Part shown: positions 32,139 through 42,100 of the stretch, piece by piece
Position numbering within the stretch: the stretch's first letter is position 1
Layout of the letters: the number at the start of each line of letters is the position of its first letter
Assembly: GCA_949358305.1 (NCBI GenBank)
Contig: CASHSZ010000002.1
Span: 186,001-250,000 of the forward strand
DNA from: Strigamia acuminata
Lineage: Eukaryota > Arthropoda > Chilopoda > Geophilomorpha > Linotaeniidae
Reading direction: 5' to 3'
DNA: 64,000 bases
Notes under the pieces: generated by a model
What the model saw: only the letters and a program-made list of their open reading frames with translations
What the model was told of the DNA's origin: nothing
Databases searched by the model: none
Position numbers and translations under genes: made by a program

Positions 32139-33130
32139 TTGGTGACACGTGAGAATTTTAGAATATCAAATGTTTGGCCAATCGAGGATGACCAAAAATT
32201 TGAGCGGTTTTTGTGTACGTAAATAAAACGTGACACAATTACCCTGCACAGTTTGAAAATAATTGACGGTTTGTTTTGCAACAAAGCACGCCAATAAACT
32301 CTTTTGAAAACAATTGACGGTTCGTTTTGCAACAAAACACGCCAATAACTCCTAACATTAAATTTTGACTCTACTGACAGCTCATTCAACTTGAAACTAG
32401 TCAGTTCTACTCGAAATAAATCTAATCTCCCCCGCTTATGGCGGTTATAATGGAGAACTAAACATGCAATGAAAAAACACTTCAAAATTTGGTATGAAAA
32501 TACTTTTACTAAAATTTTCCCCAAAACTAGCAAATGAAACAACAAAAACACCAATGGAATACCCAAAACAATACCCTCATGCAATAAAAATCCCCAAAAT
32601 GAAAACACAGAACTCCAAAAACAAGAAAATGCAAATAATCCAGGGGCAAATCGTCTTCCCAGCGCAGCGCGTTGTGTATCCAAATATGGCGACCGGAAGA
32701 TCCCGTTGCTTGCACACGATTGTTCAAATTCGACGCCGTACCTGTCCTCGTTGTGGCTGAAGTCACGTTGAACGTTGACACTACTTGTAGCAGACGACGA
32801 ATCGCGAACGTAAATTATTCCGTTGATCGCACCAAACGCACGATCGGACGTTGCACTGACGTCACGACGAAAACACAGAAAGAATGCAACGGCTATCCTG
32901 GTCACGGCTACCAAAACTAGATATTCGATGTTGCGGTCGGTCAACACGAATATAGAAGAAATGGGCATTTGCGGTTTGAAATTCCCGCCACTAAGATTTG
33001 ATGATCGTATAGCAAAGTACGTACATAAACCGTGCTGGAAACCACAATAATCACTCCCGAATCCATTGTTGCATGAGGAGAAAGCAAACGAGAGCACTGT
33101 TGAAAGGTATCCGAGTGCTTGTTTATCCAT
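32123..33130 (-). CDS. conserved leader ORF of the BEL/Pao family (copy in C), unknown function
   Basis: This is a 335-codon frame that starts 202 bp inside the 5' LTR and crosses the primer site, where it encodes VAVTRI. It ends 200 bp before the gag ATG. It aligns in frame along its length with the C0 leader ORF: M-D start; VLTDRNIEY (62-70); YVRDSSSATS (107-116); RSPY (146-149); RFAPG (160-164); HEGIVLG (184-190); and SRFIYVHK (300-307) against SRFSYVIK. Gaps between the two are whole codons, and the 51-bp leader duplication adds exactly 17 codons (about 263-296). Residues about 161-183 and 187-204 are strongly hydrophobic. I recognise no known domain. It could be a membrane or accessory protein, or a translated leader affecting gag initiation. 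Confidence 0.55.
   Translation of the reverse strand: MDKQALGYLSTVLSFAFSSCNNGFGSDYCGFQHGLCTYFAIRSSNLSGGNFKPQMPISSIFVLTDRNIEYLVLVAVTRIAVAFFLCFRRDVSATSDRAFGAINGIIYVRDSSSATSSVNVQRDFSHNEDRYGVEFEQSCASNGIFRSPYLDTQRAALGRRFAPGLFAFSCFWSSVFSFWGFLLHEGIVLGIPLVFLLFHLLVLGKILVKVFSYQILKCFFIACLVLHYNRHKRGRLDLFRVELTSFKLNELSVESKFNVRSYWRVLLQNEPSIVFKRVYWRALLQNKPSIIFKLCRVIVSRFIYVHKNRSNFWSSSIGQTFDILKFSRVTKDREN
32252..32353 (-). repeat. 51-bp tandem duplication inside the BEL C leader ORF
   Basis: Two near-identical copies contain AATTGACGGTT and GCAACAAA. The offset is 51 bp, so it adds 17 codons (WRVLLQNEPS and WRALLQNKPS in the two copies) without breaking the leader ORF. Confidence 0.85.
32896..32913 (-). promoter_or_regulatory. 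probable primer-binding site of BEL C, tRNA-His-like with one extra base
   Basis: On the minus strand, 15 bases after the LTR, TGGTAGCCGTGACCAGG matches the complement of the animal tRNA-His 3' end (recalled as CCTGGTCACGGCACCA) except for one extra A after TGGT. C0 keeps GTGACCAGGAT at 1099-1109 but has lost the TGGT part. The tRNA assignment is from memory and should be treated as probable. Confidence 0.5.
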
Positions 33131-34439
33131 AAGCCAGCGGGGAAAAGAGATTAACTACTCCCGACACATTGGAAAAGATGGCGGAAATAAAGTTAAACAC
33201 GAGCTAAAATTCAACAACTTCTTTAATGAACGGTTAGATGAAAACTGAATAAAATACACGAATGTAATTGGCCCTCAAGGGAGCCGCACATGCGCAATAC
33301 CGAAAATGGCACGCGCCAAGCCGATTAGCGGCGAAATACAGACACAAAATTCTCCGTTGTCATGGCAACGGAGGAAAACGAAATACAGGCAAAGTTGACA
33401 AATTGTGAAATTAGCACGGATTACAGTTTGTAATATATCAAAATGACCGCAAGAATGCAGTGAATAAAAAAGCTAATCATAACAATTCGATTCAATAAGT
33501 AAAACAATGAAAACGAAGCACAAAACAATGATCGTGTAGCAGACGATCGCAATAGCCAATCACAGGCAAGTATGATGACGTAACCGTAAGATTTGAATTT
33601 AAAATGGCTTTAAAACACAAAATAACATAAGAATTCAGGTTAAAAAACATCGTAAACAAATAGTAAAATCAATTCAATCAATATACATCGTAAACAAATT
33701 GAAATAAAAACGAATTACCGATAAATTCCAACATGGCGGCCTCGAACGTCATATTGGCGGTAAAACCAGTACATTTGAAATTAGATACACAGAATGTTTA
33801 TAAAAACCACATAGGAATGTTAAATAAAATTAGGAAATGTTATTTCCTGCACAAAATCACACTATTTATTCAACACAACACTTTGAAATAGATCGTAAGC
33901 CGCACGAACCGAACATTATCGGCCGCGCCCATGCGGTGGCCGACAACGAACGTTCGCACTGACGAAACGAAAACACTTGGGCAATAATAAAGCACACCAG
34001 TCGAAAGAGCAGACAATAATTAGTAGAAAGCAATTGTGAATAGAATTCTTAACAACTCGGAAAGTATAGAACGAAACGTTAGAAGTTCTAACGAAACGAG
34101 ACTAGTAATGGAAAAATGACGTCACGCGTGTAGCGTAACTGAACTGCACTTCGACGAATGTACCTAAAATTGCCGAAAATCATGAAAATGCATAAGAAAT
34201 CAATGAGAAATGACACAAAGCTTCAAAAACACTTGAAATAACAGTAAATTAAAATGTAATATCAACACAAAAGACACTAAAAATACTGAAAACACTAGAA
34301 AATGTTTTAATAAGATAAAACCTGAAAAGCAATAGATGAAAATATTAGGCAAAAACTCAATTACACTATGAATATTTATTATGACATAAAACACAGTAAT
34401 AAATGCAATTTCTAAAATATTTCCACGTTGTTTGCAACA
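32929..34439 (-). repeat. 5' LTR of BEL C (1,511 bp)
   Basis: It matches the 3' LTR at 25111-26621. In the element's orientation it begins TGTTGCAAAC and ends GACCGCAACA. The leader ORF starts 202 bp before its 3' edge, so that ATG would be in the transcript only if transcription starts upstream of it in R/U5. The outer edge joins B1 gag at 34440. Confidence 0.96.
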
Positions 34440-34465
34440 ACATCATGGCGATCGTAGGACGCCAT
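34440..34465 (-). pseudogene. B1 Gag start, first nine codons cut off by BEL C
   Basis: The B1 gag ATG is at 34465. The codons MASYDRHD follow and then the element C LTR begins. The remainder of Gag resumes at 25110. The start matches 12909 in B2 and 19021 in the tandem unit. Confidence 0.9.
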
Positions 34466-35565
34466 TTCGGGAAATTTGCGACGAAATTTAGTGAAGAACC
34501 GAAGCACAAGTCACACAAACCACGTAAATTCGTCGCACGGATGCAGAATTCCCCCAAAAGTGAAGGCGAATAATGCACACTACCCGGGGGATCTCAATAA
34601 GTGAGATTGAAAAACCTTGACTAGCAATCCCCCAACTCTTCCGTTCGCGCCTCCTGGGGCCCGCGGGATGGTTGGGTGGCCGTGGATAAGCCTAGCCAAG
34701 AATACAGTGCTACGTGCCCGACTGGACGTAGGGTAGCACCGATTCTAACAGGGGACCACAACAAAACCTTAAAACTAACAGAGTTTCACGACAGTAAATT
34801 ATATTACACTTTTTGATGTGAAGCTGGTAAAGTTGCGGCGAATTGCGGGTGCAAAGCGTCGCAATAACGTCCTTCGAGGACGAAACGTTGCTCCCACGTC
34901 GTCGTACGCACGGAAAATGGGCTGTCGTGCCGTCCGCGTGCACACTTCCGTGCGATCGCGGGAAAATCAACGTCGCGCTCGTCCGCGCCTTCGTGAGACG
35001 GACTCCGGGGTTCGAAACACGGAAAATAACGCCTGCACACACGCTTAACGTGTGCAGGACTTCTCGGTGACCGCAGACTTCTCTGCGTGTTGCAAAAATC
35101 GTCGGTCGCGACGATTTATCCAAAAAGAAAATGGCCGCCGTCGCGAAAATCTTCGATGACGACGTCCAAACGTGCTTATTTCGCACGGAAATCGACAATA
35201 AATGTTCCTACCGTCGAAAAAGATCCTGTTGTGGGTGTAATTGACCACACAACACTGCTGAAAAATCCCACGAAGCGCTGGCACTTGCAGCCACTCGTAG
35301 AATACACAAAACACAAATTTCGACCGTCGTTTATTTCCACGACGTCGAAACGACGAAAAATACCGATTTTCGTGACGAAAACGTATCCAAATGTTCCGCT
35401 GATGGCGAGGAATCCTCCGCACACGTTGTGGCGACGATTCCACGTAGAAATCCGCACCGAAAACTCGTTTTTACGACGAGCTGGGCGGGCGCACACTCGG
35501 CGACTTCTCGTAGTCGCAAAATGGCCGTTTCTTCTCCAAAAACGTCGTTGCCAGATCGTTTTTAC
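34466..35565 (-). other. 5' leader of B1
   Basis: About 1.1 kb is homologous to the B2 leader at its two ends but strongly diverged in the middle (about 34,800-35,450), with many substitutions and indels. The 9-bp hairpin (35032-35058) is conserved. A 162-codon frame (35198 to 34710) resembles one in B2 only at its ends. Confidence 0.75.
35032..35058 (-). other. conserved leader hairpin in B1
   Basis: CCTGCACAC and GTGTGCAGG flank a 9-base loop. It is the same stem as in B2 at 13479-13505, although the surrounding leader is diverged. Confidence 0.6.
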
Positions 35566-35577
35566 CCTCTGCTACCA
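35566..35577 (-). promoter_or_regulatory. primer-binding site of B1, initiator tRNA-Met
   Basis: On the minus strand TGGTAGCAGAGG lies three bases from the 5' LTR, as in B2. Confidence 0.85.
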
Positions 35578-35580
35578 CTT

Positions 35581-36045
35581 TGAAGAGTTGCAATGGCCTG
35601 TGCGCTGTCGAAATAACTCGGAAACATCATTTTGGCTGGGCGGATAAATCGGACACGCGTCCGCCATCTTTTATTACAAAAGTAAGTGTGTAACATAAAA
35701 CCTGGTTCGAGGCTAATCGCCCTCGATCTCAAACACAATGAAATCATAGAACAAATCATTGTTTCAATACACTGACTTGTTCTTTACAGAAAGACAAAAC
35801 TAATGGATAAAACAAACAGAACAACATAAACAATAAGTGCTCATTTGAGCAGATGACAGGTTGTGTGTGTTGTCACGTAATAGGAGTCGGTTGCGGTACA
35901 AAACCAGCATTGGGATTAAAAAACAGAATCAACCGACTGCGATATGGGACATCAACATGGCAACACACTGATTGCATTTATCCACAATATGCAATCTGAT
36001 AATCTACGCGGATGCGAGGACAAACAGGAAAACGTCAACCTAACA
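35581..36045 (-). repeat. 5' LTR of B1 (465 bp)
   Basis: It looks identical to 7024-7488 when read base by base. CAACT (36046-36050), the right target duplication, follows directly, and then element A's RT resumes. Confidence 0.96.
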
Positions 36046-36050
36046 CAACT

Positions 36051-37030
36051 GTGTGTACATTTACGGCAATTGCGCCGTCATGTTAGTTTACGTAGACGAC
36101 ATCGTTCTCTTTTACGCTTCCGACACCGTGTTGACCCGGATTATCCGACTTATTTTGTCCAAATTCGACATCGTTAATCTTGGTCCCATCACGAGATTAT
36201 TGGGAGTCGAATTCATTCGCGATGCCGGCCGAACTTTCATCACACAGCGTGGCTACATCACAAAGCTCGTTAAGAAGTTCGAAGTTTCCATCAACCGTCT
36301 CGTAAAAGTTCCCGTCACACCTGGGACGACACTCGTGAAGGGGTCAACCGAGAATCTACCGGATTTTCCTTACCGATCCCTAATCGGTTCGCTTCTATTC
36401 CTCGCGTCGAGAACACGCCCCGATATCTTATTTTCGGTTATTTCGCTGAGCCAGTTCAATACATGTTACGACAAAACGCACATCCGAGCCCTCACACAAG
36501 TTCTCCAGTACGTGGCTAACACCGTCGACTATCGAATCGAACTTTCCAACTGTAATTCAAGTCAACTGTGGGCTTTAACGGATGCGTCGTGGGCAAGCGA
36601 TCAAGCAACGTCTTTGAGTTTCGGTGGCTATATCAACTTTATCGGAAATGTGCCTATTGGCTGGTCGTGCCGAAAACAGTCAACGGTCGCATGTTCTACT
36701 ATGGAGGCGGAATTTCTCTCTCTAGTGGAATGTGTTAAAGAATCCTTCTGGCTCGACCACATGTACTCCGAATTTCCAGTTCTCAACCGACAATCCCGAC
36801 CAATGATCTATTCCGACGCTCTCTCGGCTATCCAGTTTACTGAAAATGACGTGGAAAATTCCAAGACCAAGCATATCCGCGTCAAATATCATTGGCTGCG
36901 AGAGTGGTATAAGGCGGGATGTTTCGACCTTCATAAAGTATCCGGTGAACAGAACATTGCGGACATTTTCACCAAATGGCTTGGTTCCGAACGCTTGAAG
37001 TCCTTAATCGACAAGATCTTCCGACACTGA
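36051..37030 (+). pseudogene. copia A pol, 3' part: RT YVDD motif and RNase H
   Basis: This frame resumes A's RT at the YVDD box (36089-36100) and runs through the RT thumb (LGVEF) and RNase H (LTDASWASDQ, MEAEFLSLVE, YSDALSAIQF, KHIRVKYHWLREWY, ADIFTKWLG) to a TGA ending at 37030. It has no start codon of its own; it is the downstream half of the gene interrupted at 7023. Subtracting the 29,027 bp of nest plus one target duplication leaves it in a different frame from the upstream half, so pol was already broken or was damaged near the 25-bp duplication. Confidence 0.95.
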
Positions 37031-37250
37031 TTTCACCGTGACTTTATTGTGACTTTCTTTATTTCTTATTCCCAATTGTGAGGATCATTGAGTTCCAGTG
37101 GGAATATTCGGGCTTATGTAGCGTTCTTCAATTATAGTACCCGGCTCGATGATTCGACTTTATTATTTCTGTTTATTTTATCCGATATACACTGTAATTC
37201 CAGTATCTGTTCATGTTTTCCCCGATTCTATTTCCATCGAAAGGGGGAAT
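37031..37250 (+). other. copia A 3' untranslated region and polypurine tract
   Basis: It holds 220 bp without a gene. The last 12 bases, GAAAGGGGGAAT (37239-37250), form the purine tract directly before the 3' LTR, where plus-strand DNA synthesis is primed. Confidence 0.85.
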
Positions 37251-37792
37251 TGTTGGTTTATGAGAAACCCAAATGTTTTATGTCGATGTGATATAGAATC
37301 ACATTTTGATTGTTTAGTTTAATTATCTCGATGTATTAATTCACATGTTTATTTACTTTGGTATTATGTTTGCTTTATGCATTTAAGCATGAAGCATCAT
37401 GCATTCTCTAGCTATATTTTCATGTTATCACATGTTTTATTTTTATGTAATGCGTAATTCCGACACAAGGTGTCGTTGCTTATGTTTTTCCCATCCAAGA
37501 TGGCCGCGCACAGCGATGTGTGCTCTCCTATTGATTTTCCCTTTGAAAAGGATCCCATATGTAAGCTTTTTCTTGTTTATATTAAATGCCTATTATTTTA
37601 GAGTCTTTAGTATTGATTCACAGCACCTTCTGTGCTATTTAAGCGCAGATAAGCGGCATTTTGCCGCGCGCTTTGTTTGGAATCGGTCACGTCGCTTTTA
37701 CGTTCGTGTCAGAGACACGACGCCGCCATTTTCGCTTCCACACACTCGGTTTATACCGAATTTGCGCCGCTCGCCTCTGCTACTAACGTTCA
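37251..37792 (+). repeat. 3' LTR of copia A (542 bp)
   Basis: It matches 1384-1925 with two substitutions. TAAAT (37793-37797), the right target duplication, follows, and then the C0 LTR resumes. Confidence 0.97.
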
Positions 37793-37797
37793 TAAAT

Positions 37798-39094
37798 AAC
37801 ATGAAACGGGAGCAAAATTAAAAACAACTTCTTTAATCTAAGTTAAACAGAAGAGTGATGAAAATACATCAATTACATTGGTTCTTTGGAAACCGCACAT
37901 GCGCAGTACCCATTACGGCACGCGCTAAGCCGATAGCGGCGAAATACAAAAACAAAAGAAACTCCGTTGTCATAGCAACGGAGGAAACGAAATCACAGCA
38001 AAGTTGTAGTTACATAAAAACTGCACGAAATAAAGATTGTGATATACTAAAATGATCACAAGAATACCAGGAATATTTAATCTAATCACAACAATATGAT
38101 CTGAAAAGTAAAACAATGCAAACGGAGCGAAAACAATGATCGTCAAGCAGACGATCGAGACAGCCAATCAGCGTCAAGCAAAATGATGTAATCAAAACAT
38201 TTGAATTCCGAACGGAATAAAAATGCAAAAATAGCAAAGAATACAGGTGAAAACACTTCGAAATGAAATAATAAATAAGAATAATAGTATAATAAATTCA
38301 AAGCAAACGATTACATCATCAAAATTGCCGATAAATCAACATGGCGCCCAACGGTCACCGAATCGGCGGCAAAACAACACAGTTTGAAAATACAAGTTTA
38401 AGATTTGAATAAAAACACCTGACAATGTTGAAATAAATATAGGAAATATTATTTCCTGAACAAAATCACACTATTTAATCAAAACTACACTGAAATGGAT
38501 CGTAACACGAACGAAACGAACATCATCGGCCGCGCCCATATGGTGGCCGACGACGAACGTTCGTAACGTCGAAACGAAAACTCTATGACAAAATCTGAGC
38601 ACACCAAACGAAAGAGCACACCGGAATTAGTACAAAACAATACTAAAACACAACAAAACTACCTTTAAAAGGTGAAAACGAAACGTTAGAAGTTCTGAAA
38701 TAACAAGACTAGGAATTGAAAAATGACGTCACGCGTATAGCGTAACTGTGCTGCATTTCGACGAATGCACTCAAAAATGCCGTACAACTAGAAAAATGCA
38801 TTAGAATTGATAAAATAAAACAAAATACGCAATGAAATACCGAAAATATGTGACAATAAATTGAATTATCCCATTTCACAACACTAGAACACTAAATAAC
38901 ACTGAAAAAGTTTAATAAGGCACAAAATGATTTAATATGAAAAATCCTCAAAAGAAATTCAAACACATTAAATGCAAAATTTTCACAATAGTATAAAATC
39001 CCTGAAAAACACACAACATTAGTTTAATTGGAAATAAAACACTGAACAAAATTGCAATATAGCAGTAACTATTAATTCCACTCTGATTGCAACA
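37798..39094 (-). repeat. BEL/Pao C0 LTR, outer 1.3 kb
   Basis: This is the continuation of the LTR that was cut at 1383. It aligns along its length with the C LTR: shared blocks include CAACTTCTTTAAT, TCATCGGCCGCGCCCAT (ATTATCGGCCGCGCCCAT in C) and AAAATGACGTCACGCGT, with frequent substitutions and small indels. It ends at GCAACA (39094). A short extra ACTTTGGTTGCAACA follows before the satellite. No gene lies in this stretch. Confidence 0.9.
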
Positions 39095-39110
39095 ACTTTG
39101 GTTGCAACAA

Positions 39111-42100
39111 CTTAGCACAAACACCACAAGACAAATTTCTCTGAAAGTTCAGAAATAGTGTTTAAACCTTAGTAGAAGCCTTCGATGTAAGTTTTAGCAA
39201 CATCCAAGCAATGATTTGGGAGAATAGACTTTTGATCTTATCACAGTTGACTTAGCACAAACACCACAAGCCCAATGTCTCTGAATGTTCAGAAATAGTG
39301 TTTAAACCTTAGTAGAAGCCTTCAATGCAAGTTTTAGCAACATCCAAGTAATAAATTTTGAAAAACAAATTTTTGAGCTTATTTTACATCGCAGTTGACT
39401 TAGCACAAACACCACAAGACCAATGTCTCTAAATGTTCAGAAATAGTGTTTAAACCTTAGTAGAAGCCTTCAATGCAAGTTTTAGCAACATTCAAGCAAT
39501 GATTTGGGAGAATAGACTTTTGATCTCATCACAGTTGACTTTGCACAAACACCACAAGACCAATGTTTCTGAATGTTCAGAAATAGTGTTTAAACCTTAG
39601 TAAAAGCCTTCAATGCAAGTTTTAGCAACATCCAAGCAATGATTTGGGAGAATAGACTTTTGATCTCATCACAGTTGACTTTGCACAAACACCACAAGAC
39701 CAATGTTTCTGAATGTTCAGAAATAGTGTTTAAACTTTAGTAGAAGCCTTCAATGTAAGTTTTAGCAACATCCAAGCAATGATTTGGGAGAATAGACTTT
39801 TGATCTCATCACAGTTCACTTAGCACAAACACCACAAGACAAATTTCTCTGAAAGTTCAGAAATAGTGTTTAAACCTTAGCAGAAGCCTTCGATGTAAGT
39901 TTTAGCAACATCCAAGCAATGATTTGGGAGAATAGACTTTTGATCTCATCACAGTTGACTTTGCACAAACACCACAAGACCAATGTTTCTGAATGTTCAG
40001 AAATAGTGTTTAAACTTTAGTAGAAGCCTTCAATGTAAGTTTTAGCAACATCCAAGCAATGATTTGGGAGAATAGACTTTTGATCTCATCACAGTTGACT
40101 TTGCACAAACACCACAAGACCAATGTTTCTGAATGTTCAGAAATAGTGTTTAAACCTTAGTAGAAGCCTTCGATGTAAGTTTTAGCAACATCCAAGCAAT
40201 GATTTGGGAGAATAGACTTTTGATCTTATCACAGTTGACTTAGCACAAACACCACAAGCCCAATGTATCTAAATGTTTAGAAATAGTGTTTAAACCTTAG
40301 TAGAAGACTTTAATGCAAGTTTTAGCAACATCCAAGCAATGATTTGGGAGAATAAACTTTTGATCTCATCACAGTTGACTTTGCACAAACACCACAAGAC
40401 CAATGTCTCTGAAAGTTCAGAAATAGTGTTTAAACCTTAGTAGAAGCCTTCGATGTAAGTTTTAGCAACATCCAAGCAATGATTTGGGAGAATAGACTTT
40501 TGATCTTATCACAGTTGACTTAGCACAAACACCACAAGCCCAATGTCTCTGAATGTTTAGAAATAGTGTTTAAACCTTAGTAGAAGACTTTAATGCAAGT
40601 TTTAGCAACATCCAAGCAATGATTTGGGAGAATAAACTTTTGATCTCATCACAGTTGACTTTGCACAAACACCACAAGACCAATGTTTCTGAATGTTCAG
40701 AAATAGTGTTTAAACCTTAGTAAAAGCCTTCAATGCAAGTTTTAGCAACATCCAAGCAATGATTTGGGAGAATAGACTTTTGATCTCATCACAGTTGACT
40801 TTGCACAAACACCACAAGACCAATGTTTCTGAATGTTCAGAAATAGTGTTTAAACTTTAGTAGAAGCCTTCAATGTAAGTTTTAGCAACATCCAAGCAAT
40901 GATTTGGGAGAATAGACTTTTGATCTCATCACAGTTCACTTAGCACAAACACCACAAGACAAATTTCTCTGAAAGTTCAGAAATAGTGTTTAAACCTTAG
41001 CAGAAGCCTTCGATGTAAGTTTTAGCAACATCCAAGCAATGATTTGGGAGAATAGACTTTTGATCTTATCACAGTTGACTTTGCACAAACACCACAAGGA
41101 TAATGTCTCTGAATGTTTAGAAATAGTGTTTAAATCTTAGTAGAAGCCTTCAATGCAAGTTTTAGCAACATCCAAGCAATGATTTGGGAGAATAGACTTT
41201 TGATCTCATCACAGTTGACTTTGCACAAACACCACAAGACCAATGTTTCTGAATGTTCAGAAATAGTGTTTAAACCTTAGTAGAAGCCTTCAATGCAAGT
41301 TTTAGCAACATCCAAGTAATAAATTTTGAAAAACAAATTTTTGAGCTTATTTTACATCGCAGTTGACTTAGCACAAACACCACAAGACCAATGTCTCTAA
41401 ATGTTCAGAAATAGTGTTTAAACCTTAGTAGAAGCCTTCAATGCAAGTTTTAGCAACATTCAAGCAATGATTTGGGAGAATAGACTTTTGATCTCATCAC
41501 AGTTGACTTTGCACAAACACCACAAGACCAATGTTTCTGAATGTTCAGAAATAGTGTTTAAACCTTAGTAAAAGCCTTCAATGCAAGTTTTAGCAACATC
41601 CAAGCAATGATTTGGGAGAATAGACTTTTGATCTCATCACAGTTGACTTTGCACAAACACCACAAGACCAATGTTTCTGAATGTTCAGAAATAGTGTTTA
41701 AACTTTAGTAGAAGCCTTCAATGTAAGTTTTAGCAACATCCAAGCAATGATTTGGGAGAATAGACTTTTGATCTCATCACAGTTCACTTAGCACAAACAC
41801 CACAAGACAAATTTCTCTGAAAGTTCAGAAATAGTGTTTAAACCTTAGTAGAAGCCTTCGATGTAAGTTTTAGCAACATCCAAGCAATGATTTGGGAGAA
41901 TAGACTTTTGATCTTATCACAGTTGACTTAGCACAAACACCACAAGCCCAATGTCTCTAAATGTTTAGAAATAGTGTTTAAACCTTAGTAGAAGACTTTA
42001 ATGCAAGTTTTAGCAACATCCAAGCAATGATTTGGGAGAATAAACTTTTGATCTCATCACAGTTGACTTTGCACAAACACCACAAGACCAATGTCTCTGA

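Larger units (their letters stand above)
31923..32895 (-). other. 5' leader of BEL C
   Basis: About 1 kb lies between the primer site and gag. It holds two local tandem duplications (32001-32138, about 69-bp offset; 32252-32353, 51-bp offset) and most of the leader ORF. C0 has a single copy of each duplicated segment, so both duplications arose in the lineage of C. Confidence 0.8.
25111..34439 (-). mobile_element. BEL/Pao element C, full length with open gag-pol
   Basis: This is a 9,329-bp minus-strand element with 1,511-bp LTRs at 25111-26621 and 32929-34439. I saw no difference between the LTRs in the stretches I compared. It is inserted in B1 gag after codon 9. The flanks are TCAT on the left and ACAT on the right, an imperfect 4-bp duplication (3 of 4 match). 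The inner parts are a primer site resembling tRNA-His, a leader with two local duplications and a long leader ORF, and a 1,746-codon gag-pol. All core catalytic residues are present, and the LTR similarity indicates a very recent insertion. This is the best candidate here for a currently mobile element. Confidence 0.96.
7024..36045 (-). mobile_element. Ty1/copia element B1 (465-bp LTRs), host of B2, a tandem unit and BEL C
   Basis: The plus-strand edges are TGAAGAGTTGC (7024) and AACCTAACA (36045), which are the reverse complement of TG...CA. The two LTRs are 465 bp and look identical by eye. CAACT at 7019-7023 and 36046-36050 is the target duplication in element A. B1's own sequence is 7024-7699, 20474-25110 and 34440-36045. 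The rest is B2 plus the tandem unit (7700-20473) and element C (25111-34439). Without insertions B1 is about 7 kb, and its gag-pol had no stop or frameshift in the parts I could read, so it was probably intact when it landed. Confidence 0.95.
1384..37792 (+). mobile_element. Ty1/copia element A, complete but split by a 29-kb nest
   Basis: The ends are TG...CA with 542-bp LTRs (1384-1925 and 37251-37792), and TAAAT duplications flank them. Internal parts in order are an initiator-tRNA-Met primer site, a 1-kb leader, gag-pol in the order Gag, protease, integrase, RT and RNase H (the Ty1/copia order), and a purine tract before the 3' LTR. The element is interrupted at 7024-36045 by element B1, leaving gag to mid-RT on the left and the YVDD motif plus RNase H on the right. 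Without the nest it would be about 7.4 kb. The two LTRs differ at only two positions (1752 T versus 37619 C; 1881 C versus 37748 G), so insertion was recent. It is now non-functional. Confidence 0.97.

Noticed and set aside
25111-34439. A perfect 5-bp target duplication for BEL C
   Set aside because: The flanks read ATCAT and ACAT/AACAT. Only the last three bases agree strictly, so I record it as imperfect.
34200-34578. Small frames inside the BEL LTRs and across the LTR-B1 junction (26382-26660, 34200-34394, 34366-34578)
   Set aside because: They are short, hydrophobic by composition (A/T-rich antisense), and not conserved in the C0 LTR.
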